Of a stretch of DNA of 64,000 bases, positions 8,979 through 17,943 are shown piece after piece. The position numbers and the translations under genes were made by a program. The stretch lies in NCBI GenBank assembly GCA_028284955.1, contig JANQQS010000093.1:1-64000 (forward strand), written 5' to 3'. Position 1 is the stretch's first letter. Each line of letters starts with the position of its first letter. Source of the DNA: Myxococcota bacterium. GTDB taxonomy: Bacteria; Myxococcota_A; Polyangia; Polyangiales; Houyiibacteriaceae. The notes beneath the pieces were generated by a model that saw only the letters and a list, made by a program, of their open reading frames with translations, was not told the origin of the DNA and ran no database searches.

Positions 8979-10115
8979 CTACTCGCAGCGAAATACGTTT
9001 GGCGAGACTTCCATCGCGGAGGATCCGTCCTCGCATCGCGCGCGACAACCGGTGATTTGACAGGCGCCGCGACACTCAAAGCGAGAGCACGAATACCCCG
9101 CGGTGAGCGGCCCCAACGTGACTTGGCATCCATCGACACAAACCCCACCCACGATCGGGTTGTCCGTGCCCACCGCGATCGTGCACTGGGCGCCCGCAAG
9201 GCAGTATACATCGACGATACCGTTGACGATATTCGTCTGACACGTTGAGTTGGCGTCACATTGAACGTCATTGATGCCATCCACGCTGAATGTGCAGTTT
9301 GCGTTCGGGGCACAGCGGAGGTCTGTAATCCCATCCGCACTGATGGAGCAGTTGGTCGGCGTGCAGCTCGTGGGCGCGGCGCAGCCCGAGCCGCTGCAGG
9401 AGCATGCCCCCGGGGCGCAAAGATCGTCACAGGTAGGATCTTGGCCGTTGCAATCGTCATCGAGACCATCACCGCAAAAATCTAGGCGCGGACCGACTCT
9501 GCCCGCGCACTGGCTGAACTGGGTATTCCCGTCTGCGTCGGCGATGCATGTCCGAATCCCGGCGCGGCAAATGCCGACTCCGGGCATCGCCGAACCTGAA
9601 TCGCCGAAGCAACTCACCGTGTCTCCTGCTTCGCAATCCTCGTCGACGAGGCTGTCGCAATCGTTGTCTAGGTCATCCTTGATATCCGCTTCCGGCTGCC
9701 CCGACCCCAAACAACGCGCCCAGCGTGGCTCTGCGCTCTGGTTTGAATCGTTTGTGACCACGCAGCGCTGCAAGCCTCGGTTGCACAGCCCGACTCCGGC
9801 TTGGGCGACCGGTCCAGCGTAACACTGCTGCGTTTCGTCCGGTTCGCATGCGCAGCCTTCGTCGACCTCACCATCCTGGTCGTTGTCAAGCCCGTCGTCG
9901 CACGCCTCAGGCTCGCCCGAGACGCCTCCACCATCCACGCCCCCACCGTTCGTTGTGGGGCCGCCGTCGACTGCGGCATCCGCAGATGGCGTCATACCTG
10001 AGTCGCCAACCGCATCCGAGTCATCATCGCCGCAACCCGCGACGCCGCCGAGTAGCAGCACCAAAAGCGCAGCACAGATATCCGTTCGACCGACGAAATG
10101 TGAAACTACGGACAT
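8979..10115 (-). CDS. Cys-rich MopE-like metal-binding-motif lipoprotein (copy 2)
   Basis: A 378-residue lipoprotein (lipobox VAGCG, then DDDSD). After a Gly/Asp linker come repeated motifs of the putative metal-binding MopE type: CDDGLDNDQDGEVDEGC, DDLDNDCDSLVDEDC, CGDGLDDDCNG. The C-terminal half is a Cys-rich region with semi-regular 'C...A.C....' spacing (about 130 residues), ending in CRARCEDGS and a short tail. The DxDNDxDG loops resemble calcium-binding loops. The ATG at 10115 overlaps the end of its upstream paralogue by 10 bp and has GGAGG upstream. Surface-exposed function unknown. Confidence 0.85.
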   Translation of the reverse strand: MSVVSHFVGRTDICAALLVLLLGGVAGCGDDDSDAVGDSGMTPSADAAVDGGPTTNGGGVDGGGVSGEPEACDDGLDNDQDGEVDEGCACEPDETQQCYAGPVAQAGVGLCNRGLQRCVVTNDSNQSAEPRWARCLGSGQPEADIKDDLDNDCDSLVDEDCEAGDTVSCFGDSGSAMPGVGICRAGIRTCIADADGNTQFSQCAGRVGPRLDFCGDGLDDDCNGQDPTCDDLCAPGACSCSGSGCAAPTSCTPTNCSISADGITDLRCAPNANCTFSVDGINDVQCDANSTCQTNIVNGIVDVYCLAGAQCTIAVGTDNPIVGGVCVDGCQVTLGPLTAGYSCSRFECRGACQITGCRARCEDGSSAMEVSPNVFRCE

Positions 10116-11146
10116 AGAAATACGCCCTCCTCCTCCATCGACTCCACCGGATTCGCATTGTCGGCGCACCCCACGGCGCCGCCGCACCCGCGAACTTCAC
10201 AACGCCCCGCGCAGAGCACGCCGCATGAACCTGCGGGCTCCCGTATGACCGTGCAGCCGTTGGCGCATTGCACCACTACCCGGCTGCTGTCCTCTGCGAT
10301 TTGGCATCGCGCACCCTCTTGGCAAAACACGTTCGCGGGCCCCGTCGCTCGGATCAGACAACTCGACCTTGGGTCGCACTGGAACATGGTGGATGCCTCG
10401 CCCGTTAGTTCACACGAAGCGCTCGATGCACAATAAAGCTGAGAATCGGCTCCTCCCGCGGCGACGCATCGAGCGGGCGTGCACTCCGCGACGTCTTCGC
10501 ACGTCTCCCCGCCACAGCCGCAGGCGCCCTCTGCACAGAGCTCGGGACACTCCAAGTCCGACCCGTTGCAATCTTGGTCTTCGCCGTCACCGCACACCTC
10601 CGGCTCGGCACCGCGTGATCCAAGGCACGTGCTCCACTCAGGCTCTTCGGCGGTGGAGGCGATGCACGTCCGCTGCCCCGAACGACATCGACCGATGCCC
10701 GGCGGCCCGCAAATGCATGTCTCGCCCACGGTGCACGCTTCATCGACCTCTCCGTCGCAATCGTTGTCGAGGCTGTCGCCCGCGATCTCACACGATGGCG
10801 CTATCGCGGAGTCGCAAAGGGTCCACGTTTTGCTTTCGGGGTCACACGCCTGGCTTCCTCGCACGCACACGCCGACGTCGGCGGCCGCTGGGTCGCCTAT
10901 GAAGCACTCCTGCGTCTGCCCGTCTTCGCACTCGCATTCCTCGTCGACTTTGTTGTCCGAATCGTCGTCGAGACCATCGCCGCATTCTTCCGGTGGACCG
11001 GAGCCTGCACCTCCATCTGTGGCCGCCGACCCATCGCCGCCGATCACCCTCGAACCACCGTCAGTACCTGGAGCTCCGCCTCCATCGTCATCGCCGCACG
11101 CGACTCCAAGCATGCACACAGCCAAACCAACGCCAAACGCTCGCAT
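10106..11146 (-). CDS. Cys-rich MopE-like metal-binding-motif lipoprotein (copy 1)
   Basis: A 346-residue paralogue of the next gene, same order of parts: signal with MLGVACG lipobox, Gly/Asp linker, CGDGLDDDSDNKVDEEC, GDSLDNDCDGEVDEAC and CGDGEDQDCNG motifs, then a Cys-rich C-terminal half with CxPARC, SASCEL, GARCQI and NGCTV. The two genes form a tandem, overlapping pair, so duplication is likely. They are convergent with mbnPH; MopE of methanotrophs is a copper protein that carries a kynurenine, but the motif shared here is the 'DNDxDG' repeat and not the copper site, so a link to copper is only suggestive. Confidence 0.85.
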   Translation of the reverse strand: MRAFGVGLAVCMLGVACGDDDGGGAPGTDGGSRVIGGDGSAATDGGAGSGPPEECGDGLDDDSDNKVDEECECEDGQTQECFIGDPAAADVGVCVRGSQACDPESKTWTLCDSAIAPSCEIAGDSLDNDCDGEVDEACTVGETCICGPPGIGRCRSGQRTCIASTAEEPEWSTCLGSRGAEPEVCGDGEDQDCNGSDLECPELCAEGACGCGGETCEDVAECTPARCVAAGGADSQLYCASSASCELTGEASTMFQCDPRSSCLIRATGPANVFCQEGARCQIAEDSSRVVVQCANGCTVIREPAGSCGVLCAGRCEVRGCGGAVGCADNANPVESMEEEGVFLCP

Positions 11147-11248
11147 CGGGATACCTCGCTAATGCTTGGACAGTATCCAGCCGGTTCTGAGAAATGCAAA
11201 CGCTGGCCTCTGCCTTGCCTCTCCAGGATGAGTACGGGATACACTCAA

Positions 11249-13009
11249 ATGTCGTATCGGGCGACAATCTCGATATCATTGCTTTTCTGGGCAGGATGCG
11301 GTCCCAAACCGCCCCCGCATCCCCCCGAACACCCCGTCGATCGACTCGCCGCAGAGGACCATCCGATGCGAGACGGCGCGCTGCGTTTCATCTCCCCGCG
11401 CCAGATAGGCGCAACGTGCCCCGGTGCTGCCGTGCCAATGCGTGCACCGCTGACCCGTCTTTCTTCAGATGAATACCAGTCGACGCTCCGGTCACTGTTT
11501 GGTGACGCCATCGTTGACGGACTTCAGCTTGAACTGGCCATGCTCCCGCCAAACGCCCCCGCACACGCAACGGGATTTCGGCGAAGCGACCATCGCCTGT
11601 CTTCCGCGCACGTCGACGCCTACTTCCGTGTCGCCGATGTGGTGGCGACGCAGGTTGCTTCGGGGGATGCGCCATACCGGACTGTGTTCGGAAGGTTCTC
11701 GAGGTGCCAGGGACTGGAGAACCCCAAGCTCAATGATCGCTGCCGTCGGGCAATCGTATCTCGATTCTTGCGACGAGCATTCCGGCGCACTCCCAAGGCC
11801 CAAGAGACGCAGCATATGATCCGGCAAATGAGTCGCGTGGCCCCCGACCAGCAAATCTATGCGCTTGTCTTCAGCACGCTGGTTGCGCCCGCGTTTCTCT
11901 ACCGATTTGAACACCGCGGCCGGCGATTGAATCAACGAACAAAACGGCTCACGCCCTTCGAACTAGCTACCCGTCTTTCGTATCACTTCTGGAGAACCAA
12001 TCCGGACGAATCTTTGCTCAAAGCGGCGAAAAGCGGCGCCCTCTCGAACGAAGCGGGGTATCGAGCGGCCGTGCGCCGGATATTCGAAGACCCTCGAACT
12101 GAAGCAACGATGCTTTCGTTCTTCAACGAATGGCTTCATCTCACCCCGTCGCCTTTTCACCGAAGCCCGCGCCTCGAGCGACTACGGGACAAGCTCAACA
12201 CAGAGGAGCTTCACGCAGAAATGGCGGAAGAGGTTCGCGATTTATTGCGCTACCACATTCACCATCGAGACTCATGGAGAACAATCCTGACCTCGCCGTA
12301 TTCGTTCGCCAAGACAGAACGGCTCGCGCAAATCTATGGCGTACCGATATGGGACGGGCGAGCCAATCCGTCTCGGTTGCCTCCTGCGGAGCGTTCCGGA
12401 CTGCTGACCCGCGCGGCCGTACTCGCCACCACCGACGGGTCGACCAACCCTTTTCGCCGTGGAGCTGAGCTGCGCCGCCGTGTCATGTGCGAGCATATTC
12501 CGCCGCCGCCCGCCGACCTTCCCGCGGGTTCTCTAGAACCTCCCGAACCAGAAGCGGGCGCGTCCACGCGAGCTCAGTTTGCCGCCAAGATCACAGGCGA
12601 GCCGTGCGCCACCTGCCACTTGATGTTCACCGGTGTGGGTTATGCGCTTGAGGCTTATGATGGATTGGGGCGATACCGAACACGAGAGCGAGTCGTCACT
12701 GCGGACGGTAAAGCGCTGGGTTTTGCGCCGATCGACTTTCGATCGGTACCGGCCATTGATCCGAACGATCGCGATCCGATAACGGGCCCCGTGGACATGG
12801 TTCGCAAGATCGCCGAGAGCCCCAAGACCTACCGCTGTTTTGCGGAGCGCTATGTTGCCTTTTCGTTCCGCCGAGAAACGATCGACGCATTCGACGCGTG
12901 CACCGTGGAACGCATAGCTGCAAAGCTCGAGAGCGGAGCTCCAGTGGCCGAGGTGTTGCGCGACATTGCGCTCGATCCCACATTTCGTCTGCGCAGAATC
13001 GAAGACTGA
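11249..13009 (+). CDS. DUF1592/DUF1588/DUF1585 domain lipoprotein
   Basis: A 586-residue predicted lipoprotein (lipobox LFWAGCG). Domain order matches the DUF1587-1595-1592-1588-1585 architecture: LTRLSSDEYQSTLRSLFGD early; FLRRAFRRTPKA and VAPAFLYRFE (1595-like); LSYHFWRTNPDE (1592-like); RRRVMCEHIPPPP (1588-like); GEPCATCHLMFTGVGYALEAYDG at the C-terminal domain, which contains a CxxCH-type sequence, CATCH. Family function is unknown; the CATCH could bind haem or be a leftover of a cytochrome-like fold. An ATG at 11228 is an alternative start. The DUF1552 gene starts 2 nt after the stop, so the two are one transcript. Confidence 0.85.
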   Translation: MSYRATISISLLFWAGCGPKPPPHPPEHPVDRLAAEDHPMRDGALRFISPRQIGATCPGAAVPMRAPLTRLSSDEYQSTLRSLFGDAIVDGLQLELAMLPPNAPAHATGFRRSDHRLSSAHVDAYFRVADVVATQVASGDAPYRTVFGRFSRCQGLENPKLNDRCRRAIVSRFLRRAFRRTPKAQETQHMIRQMSRVAPDQQIYALVFSTLVAPAFLYRFEHRGRRLNQRTKRLTPFELATRLSYHFWRTNPDESLLKAAKSGALSNEAGYRAAVRRIFEDPRTEATMLSFFNEWLHLTPSPFHRSPRLERLRDKLNTEELHAEMAEEVRDLLRYHIHHRDSWRTILTSPYSFAKTERLAQIYGVPIWDGRANPSRLPPAERSGLLTRAAVLATTDGSTNPFRRGAELRRRVMCEHIPPPPADLPAGSLEPPEPEAGASTRAQFAAKITGEPCATCHLMFTGVGYALEAYDGLGRYRTRERVVTADGKALGFAPIDFRSVPAIDPNDRDPITGPVDMVRKIAESPKTYRCFAERYVAFSFRRETIDAFDACTVERIAAKLESGAPVAEVLRDIALDPTFRLRRIED

Positions 13010-13011
13010 TT

Positions 13012-14649
13012 ATGCTTTTTGTCCCCACCAGCCGACGAATGTTCCTCCGCACCGCATGCGGAGGCATCGTCGCCGCGCCCTTCCTTCCCTCTCTGCTTCC
13101 TCGAAGTCTTCGATCCGCCGCAGACGCGCAAACCAAGGCAGACCGCCACACGGTGCCCCGCCGGTTTGTTGCGATCAAAACCTACAGTGGAATGCCGGTG
13201 CTCGATTGGCTTCCGCGCAACGCACCCCAACAATATCGCCGACATTCCGAAGACGGAACGGTTGCCCTCAAGCGGCCACTGCCGAGCCCTACGGGCCGCC
13301 ACAAAAATGGACAGCCGTATTCCGGCCACGACGCACCGCTTAGCGATTTTCGTACCTTCGGTGTGTCGCGCATATTGAGCAAAAAACTCAACCCACATCT
13401 CGACACCATGCTGCTGTTCCGAGGCCTCGATTTCATGCCCGGGCTCAACCACAATCACGGTGGCTATTTGGGAAACCTCGGAATCAATACCGACGCTACT
13501 GGAGGGCCTTTTCCTGGAGCTCAAATCAACACCACCATCGACTATGTGATCGCCGCCTCGCGCGCGGTATACCCAGAGCCGCCCATCGGACCGCGCGTGC
13601 TGCACCTTGGGGGTCGCCGAAACACCGCATCCTACGCGCCACGAGGACCGCTGCTCGCCACTGGCCTCGACGCGGTGGAGCAAGCTCAGGCGTACACCGA
13701 CCCGCAATCCGCCTTTAATGCTGCGCTCGGCACTGTCATGCCGATGCTCACGCGCGGACGACCCGAGGTGGGCGGCAGCCTGCTGAACGGCGCAATTGAA
13801 GACTACCGACGCGTTCGAGCAAACCCGCAGCTGGGGCGCGACGACCGGCGACTGCTCGAACGACATCTCAACTTCCTGAGCGAGCTCGAGCATCGCATCG
13901 CGCGCGCGGCGCACCGTACCTGCGGAAACCAGAGCGCGCCAAAGTCCGTCGATGCGGGCGAAGAGTTCAACGTCGACGTAGACCAAATCACCGCCCTGTT
14001 CGAAGGCTTCGTGGACGTGATCTTGATGGCATTTCAGTGCGACGTCACGCGCGTCGTAACCTTGGATGTAAGCAAAATGGTGGTGCGCGACCGCCATGCC
14101 GCCTTTGGCATGGGCGATTCAGAGGCCGCCGATTCTGCAGGCCGAGACAACTGGCACTTTCAGGCGCACGAGTGGGACGACAACGCAAAACGATGGCTCG
14201 CCCTAGGCGCCCAATGGATCGCGGAGCAGGTGGTTCTGCGGTTGCTCAACGGGTTGAGCGAGGTGAACGAGGCCGACGGCAATACCATGCTCCACCATTC
14301 CCTGGTGGTCTGGGGAAACGAAGTAAGCTTCAACCATTTAAACTACAGCGTTCCAACCGCGACGTGGGGCCGGGCGGGGGGCGTACTGAACACCGGGCGC
14401 TACATCGACTACGTCGACCACGATCAACCCGTTCGATTTCGCCAACACGACGGCTCCGTGATCGAGGGCGTTCAATACAACCGGTTTCTCGTCACCCTCA
14501 TGCAAGCCATGGGCCTTACGGAAAAAGAATACGAACGAAACCCCGGACGCGGATTCGGCGAAACGCGGCCTCTCGAAAAAGGACCAGGGTTCGCCACTGA
14601 CTACGACCACACCAACGTAGGGCAAACATTGCCCAGCCTGCTGCTCTAG
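13012..14649 (+). CDS. DUF1552 domain secreted protein (Tat signal)
   Basis: A 545-residue protein with a twin-arginine-type signal (SRRMFLRTACGG) and Ala-rich stretch, exported folded. DUF1552 features: FRGLDFMPGLNHNHGGYLGNL, a central helical part, and a C-terminal VVWGNEVS block near LHHSLVVWGNE. The family is related in fold to DUF1501/sulfatase-like secreted proteins and nearly always follows a DUF1592 gene, as here. Function unknown; a shared role at the cell surface is inferred from the obligate pairing. Its TAG stop shares the palindromic CTAG with the convergent hisD stop. Confidence 0.87.
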   Translation: MLFVPTSRRMFLRTACGGIVAAPFLPSLLPRSLRSAADAQTKADRHTVPRRFVAIKTYSGMPVLDWLPRNAPQQYRRHSEDGTVALKRPLPSPTGRHKNGQPYSGHDAPLSDFRTFGVSRILSKKLNPHLDTMLLFRGLDFMPGLNHNHGGYLGNLGINTDATGGPFPGAQINTTIDYVIAASRAVYPEPPIGPRVLHLGGRRNTASYAPRGPLLATGLDAVEQAQAYTDPQSAFNAALGTVMPMLTRGRPEVGGSLLNGAIEDYRRVRANPQLGRDDRRLLERHLNFLSELEHRIARAAHRTCGNQSAPKSVDAGEEFNVDVDQITALFEGFVDVILMAFQCDVTRVVTLDVSKMVVRDRHAAFGMGDSEAADSAGRDNWHFQAHEWDDNAKRWLALGAQWIAEQVVLRLLNGLSEVNEADGNTMLHHSLVVWGNEVSFNHLNYSVPTATWGRAGGVLNTGRYIDYVDHDQPVRFRQHDGSVIEGVQYNRFLVTLMQAMGLTEKEYERNPGRGFGETRPLEKGPGFATDYDHTNVGQTLPSLLL

Positions 14650-15998
14650 CGTCGGATGGCGGCCGAAGAAGCATGCGCAGTCAACCCCTCGTGGGTGGCG
14701 AACTTTGCCACATCGCCAGCGTCTTGAGCGATGCCTTCAGCTTCGTATTCGATCGTGCTCGAGGCTTTGAGAAAATCGTTGCACGACATCGCGCTTGCAA
14801 ATCGCGCCGTGCCGCCCGTCGGCAAGGTATGCGATGGGCCGGCGATGTAATCGCCAAACGGAACCGAGGCCAGCTCGCCAAGAAAGATGGCTCCCGCGTG
14901 GCGCACTTCGGCAGCACATCGCGCGTTGTCGCTCGTCATGATCTGCAGATGCTCCGGGGCAAACTCGTTCGTCAGGGCGCACGCAGCGTCGAGGTGTTCG
15001 ACGACCACGAGGGCGCTGTTATGTTCGAGCGATGGCCGTATCGCGTCTGCACGTTCGAGACGGGCGATCTGAGAGGCAAGCTCCTCGCGGACTGAGTCCG
15101 CGAGCGCCTCCGACGGAGTAATCAAAATCGCCGAACCTGGGTCGTGCTCGGCCTGGGCCAGCAAGTCGGCTGCGACGTAGCGCGCCGACGCGCGTGCGTC
15201 GGCAATGATGATCACTTCGCTGGGCCCCGCCATCATGTCGATGCCGACCGGCCCCGACACCTGTCGTTTTGCCTCCGCGACGAACGCGTTTCCTGGGCCG
15301 GCGATTTTTTGCACGGCTGGCACGGTCTCGGTACCAAAAGCCATCGCACCGATCGCCACCGCGCCTCCAATTCGGTACACCTCCCGTACGCCGAGCTCGT
15401 GGGCAATCGCTAGCACCAGCGGATGAATGTCTCCGCCAGTGGGCGGAGAACAAAGCGCGATCTCAGACACTCCAGCCACTTGCGCAGGCACCACCGTCAT
15501 GAGTACCGAACTCGGATACAGTGCGCGTCCGCCGGGAACGTACACTCCGGCGCGATCGACCGGTCGATAGCGCACCCCCAAGCGACGACCATCACGCACC
15601 AACGGCGGCGAATCTCGATGGCGAATGTGCTCCTGATACGCGCGAATGTTGGACGCGGCGCGGCGCATCAACGCGAGGAGTTCCGCATCGACTTGTGCGT
15701 GGGCTGCCTCAAGCTCCGAAGGACCCACGCGCAGGGTGCCGCGTCGCAACTCGGCCCCGTCCAACTGATGGGCAAGATCGATCAGCGCAGCGTCGCCTTC
15801 TTCTCGTACCCGCCCGAGAATGTCCGTCACGATGTCCTGAATCGTCGCATGCTCGGGCGCTGGGCTTCCCTCTGAGCTCTTGGCGGATCGCGCCCCTTGC
15901 GCCGAGACGAGCTGCCCGCCGTGAATCCGCGCTCTGAGCGCATCGACGTGCTCACGGAAGTCTGGGGATGAGAAATGAATCGAAGGAATCAAGCCCAC
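14646..15998 (-). CDS. hisD: histidinol dehydrogenase
   Basis: A 450-residue enzyme for the last two steps of histidine synthesis (L-histidinol to L-histidine, NAD and Zn dependent). Diagnostic blocks: YVPGGRALYPSSVLMTVVPA, GPGNAFVAEAKRQVSG, DMMAGPSEVIIIAD, AQAEHDP (Zn-site Gln/His), FAPEHLQI and GPSHTLPTGG. Length is normal for the family. It is isolated from other his genes in this window. It ends head-to-head with the DUF1552 gene through a shared CTAG. Confidence 0.97.
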   Translation of the reverse strand: MGLIPSIHFSSPDFREHVDALRARIHGGQLVSAQGARSAKSSEGSPAPEHATIQDIVTDILGRVREEGDAALIDLAHQLDGAELRRGTLRVGPSELEAAHAQVDAELLALMRRAASNIRAYQEHIRHRDSPPLVRDGRRLGVRYRPVDRAGVYVPGGRALYPSSVLMTVVPAQVAGVSEIALCSPPTGGDIHPLVLAIAHELGVREVYRIGGAVAIGAMAFGTETVPAVQKIAGPGNAFVAEAKRQVSGPVGIDMMAGPSEVIIIADARASARYVAADLLAQAEHDPGSAILITPSEALADSVREELASQIARLERADAIRPSLEHNSALVVVEHLDAACALTNEFAPEHLQIMTSDNARCAAEVRHAGAIFLGELASVPFGDYIAGPSHTLPTGGTARFASAMSCNDFLKASSTIEYEAEGIAQDAGDVAKFATHEGLTAHASSAAIRR

Positions 15999-16010
15999 CG
16001 CCGGCTCTCC

Positions 16011-17798
16011 TTAACGCAAACCGGTATCGGGCACCAACATCGTGGGTCGGCGCACCGCGTACATGAGAACGGACTGCTCCTCCGCGTCATCGCCCGACGT
16101 GCTCGCCACCAGCACTCGGCCGCGAACCACTGTGGGCGGGTTGAATCGCGAAAACCCAGGTGTATCCGCGTACCAAAGCGTCTCCAAAGAAAACGGATCG
16201 AACGCCCACACTCGACCCGGTCGATTCCCCATTAGCGTAGTCTCGGCAGGCGGCCGTTCGGTAGTGGCCCAAAGCACTCCGGTTTCCGCAACGCCCCCCT
16301 GAGCGGTCAGCATGAGGTTGCCCCCGTCGCGCAACGCGGGAAGCTCAGCGGTAGCCAGCACCTCCAGCATTCCGGTCTGGTAGTCAAACCGGAACGAGGT
16401 CAATCGCTGACGATTCGGCCACACGTAGGCATATCCGAAGTTGCCGGGCCCCTCCACGCCCGCTTCGTTTGGTCGCCAAAACACCATCCCCTGAAGGAGG
16501 GTGGCTTCGCTATCGTCGCCAAATGGCGCCAGCGGCTCCTGGGTTTCTTCGAGGGCGCTGCGGCTCAACACATGAATCAAGCCAGGACTCACGCTGGTGA
16601 GCAGATGGTCGGTTTCCGGAATCAGCGTCACCCCGGAAGTGCCTCCGCTTAGCTCCCAGATCGTTTCCGCGCTCGACAACGAACTCGTGCCCGGCGCCCG
16701 ATACACCACAGCCGAGGCGTCGCTCCGGTTCGCGCCGGGTTCCGAAGAGACATTCGATCTCTGAAAACCATCGAGGGAGAGACGAATCACCCGACCACCG
16801 TCGGTGCTTTCCGGGGTCGACGGGCCGGCCGTCACGTATAGAAACTCATCATCGGCCGCAGGCCCGGCGCCGGCTTGAGCGATCGACGAGCCGGCCTGGG
16901 CCGTTGACGCGGCCGCGTTCATCGAACCGGTCACATAGACCTGGGGACCGATATTGATGTCCTCTGGGTCATAACGAAAAATCCAGCCTTGACCGGCCGC
17001 TCCGGACGAGCTCGCGGAGTCCCCCGAAGGTGCGTCGGGATCGTCCGAATCCTCGCGCTCGGCGCCCGCGCCAAACGCCACAAATAAACCCGTTTCGTGC
17101 AGGAGAAGGGCAGGACGATTCCAATGCGCGTTGGCGTCGAATTGAAGCTCCTCAGACCCGACCTGAGTTCGGCCCGAAATCAGACGTTCGGTCCGTGTGT
17201 CGCCAGCTCGGATATCGATTTCGTGCAGGCGGTAATTGCAGGCTTGGCGCAGAGTCGGATCGCACGCCCGAACCACCACCAAGACGCGGCTGCGACTCGT
17301 ATCGACAACCGGAGTAGAGAGAATGCCGTGGTCGCCGACGATGCCGAAATCAGACTGGCCCGGTGCACCCAAATCTTCGTCCTCTCCCCCCCGCGTCCAA
17401 AGCGGCTCGCCCGGTGCTGAGCCATCCATATCGAACGCGAACAGCGAGTTGTTCATGGTTGCCACGATCGCAACCGGGCGAGAAATCTGCCGAATGCGGA
17501 CGCCGTCGGCGACCAAGACCTGGGCAAACACATCGCCATCGATCAAAAACCGATTGCTCAGCGCGAGGCCGGCCGCATTTTGCGGGGAGAGAACCTCTTC
17601 GCGAAGGTTCGCCCCCGTTCGCGCATTATTGACGCGATTGGTAACGAGCTCGCCCGTCCCGGTCAAAAAGGGGCCGCGGCCGTTGTTTTCCATGACCGCG
17701 CCGGCTGCAGACCCCTGACATCCAACAAGGAGCGACCCTGTAAAGAGCGACCCTGTAAGAAGCGACCCTGTGAGAAGCCAGCTCGCCAAGCGCCGCAT
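16011..17798 (-). CDS. PQQ-type beta-propeller lipoprotein
   Basis: A 595-residue lipoprotein with repeated hydrophobic signal units (LLTGS x3) and a LLVGC lipobox. The mature part begins with RVNNARTGAN, a hallmark of a family of secreted PQQ-like beta-propellers, then blade-like repeats such as GDVFAQVLVADGVRI, VAIVATMNNSLFAFDMDG and GILSTPVVD. No catalytic residues are obvious; it may be a scaffold or sugar/quinone-binding protein. An ATG at 17855 is an alternative start. It sits downstream of the divergent PIG-L-like gene and upstream of hisD on the same strand, 12 nt before it. Confidence 0.75.
   Translation of the reverse strand: MRRLASWLLTGSLLTGSLFTGSLLVGCQGSAAGAVMENNGRGPFLTGTGELVTNRVNNARTGANLREEVLSPQNAAGLALSNRFLIDGDVFAQVLVADGVRIRQISRPVAIVATMNNSLFAFDMDGSAPGEPLWTRGGEDEDLGAPGQSDFGIVGDHGILSTPVVDTSRSRVLVVVRACDPTLRQACNYRLHEIDIRAGDTRTERLISGRTQVGSEELQFDANAHWNRPALLLHETGLFVAFGAGAEREDSDDPDAPSGDSASSSGAAGQGWIFRYDPEDINIGPQVYVTGSMNAAASTAQAGSSIAQAGAGPAADDEFLYVTAGPSTPESTDGGRVIRLSLDGFQRSNVSSEPGANRSDASAVVYRAPGTSSLSSAETIWELSGGTSGVTLIPETDHLLTSVSPGLIHVLSRSALEETQEPLAPFGDDSEATLLQGMVFWRPNEAGVEGPGNFGYAYVWPNRQRLTSFRFDYQTGMLEVLATAELPALRDGGNLMLTAQGGVAETGVLWATTERPPAETTLMGNRPGRVWAFDPFSLETLWYADTPGFSRFNPPTVVRGRVLVASTSGDDAEEQSVLMYAVRRPTMLVPDTGLR
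17730..17774. repeat. three 15-bp tandem repeats encoding a signal peptide core
   Basis: Units 17730-17744, 17745-17759 and 17760-17774 differ at only a few positions (core GAGCGACCCTGT). On the minus strand they encode the pentapeptide L(L/F)TGS three times in the hydrophobic core of the lipoprotein signal. Slippage here would change signal length in steps of five residues without breaking the frame. Confidence 0.8.
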
Positions 17799-17943
17799 GT
17801 CTAGGGTCCGCTCGCGAACGGAACCCACAAAGGATCCATATTTGACAACGTCCATACCGCCACCCGGTGGAGGGTTAGCACAATTGCTCCCCCCCTGCCG
17901 GCGGGACTTGCACAGACGGCCGTCCGATCTCAGAGTCACGCCG

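Noticed and set aside
12850-14097. Long open frame on the minus strand opposite the DUF1552 gene (about 415 codons)
   Set aside because: It lies wholly antisense to a gene with clear family motifs and Tat signal, has no RBS or recognisable domain, and is expected from GC-rich codon usage.
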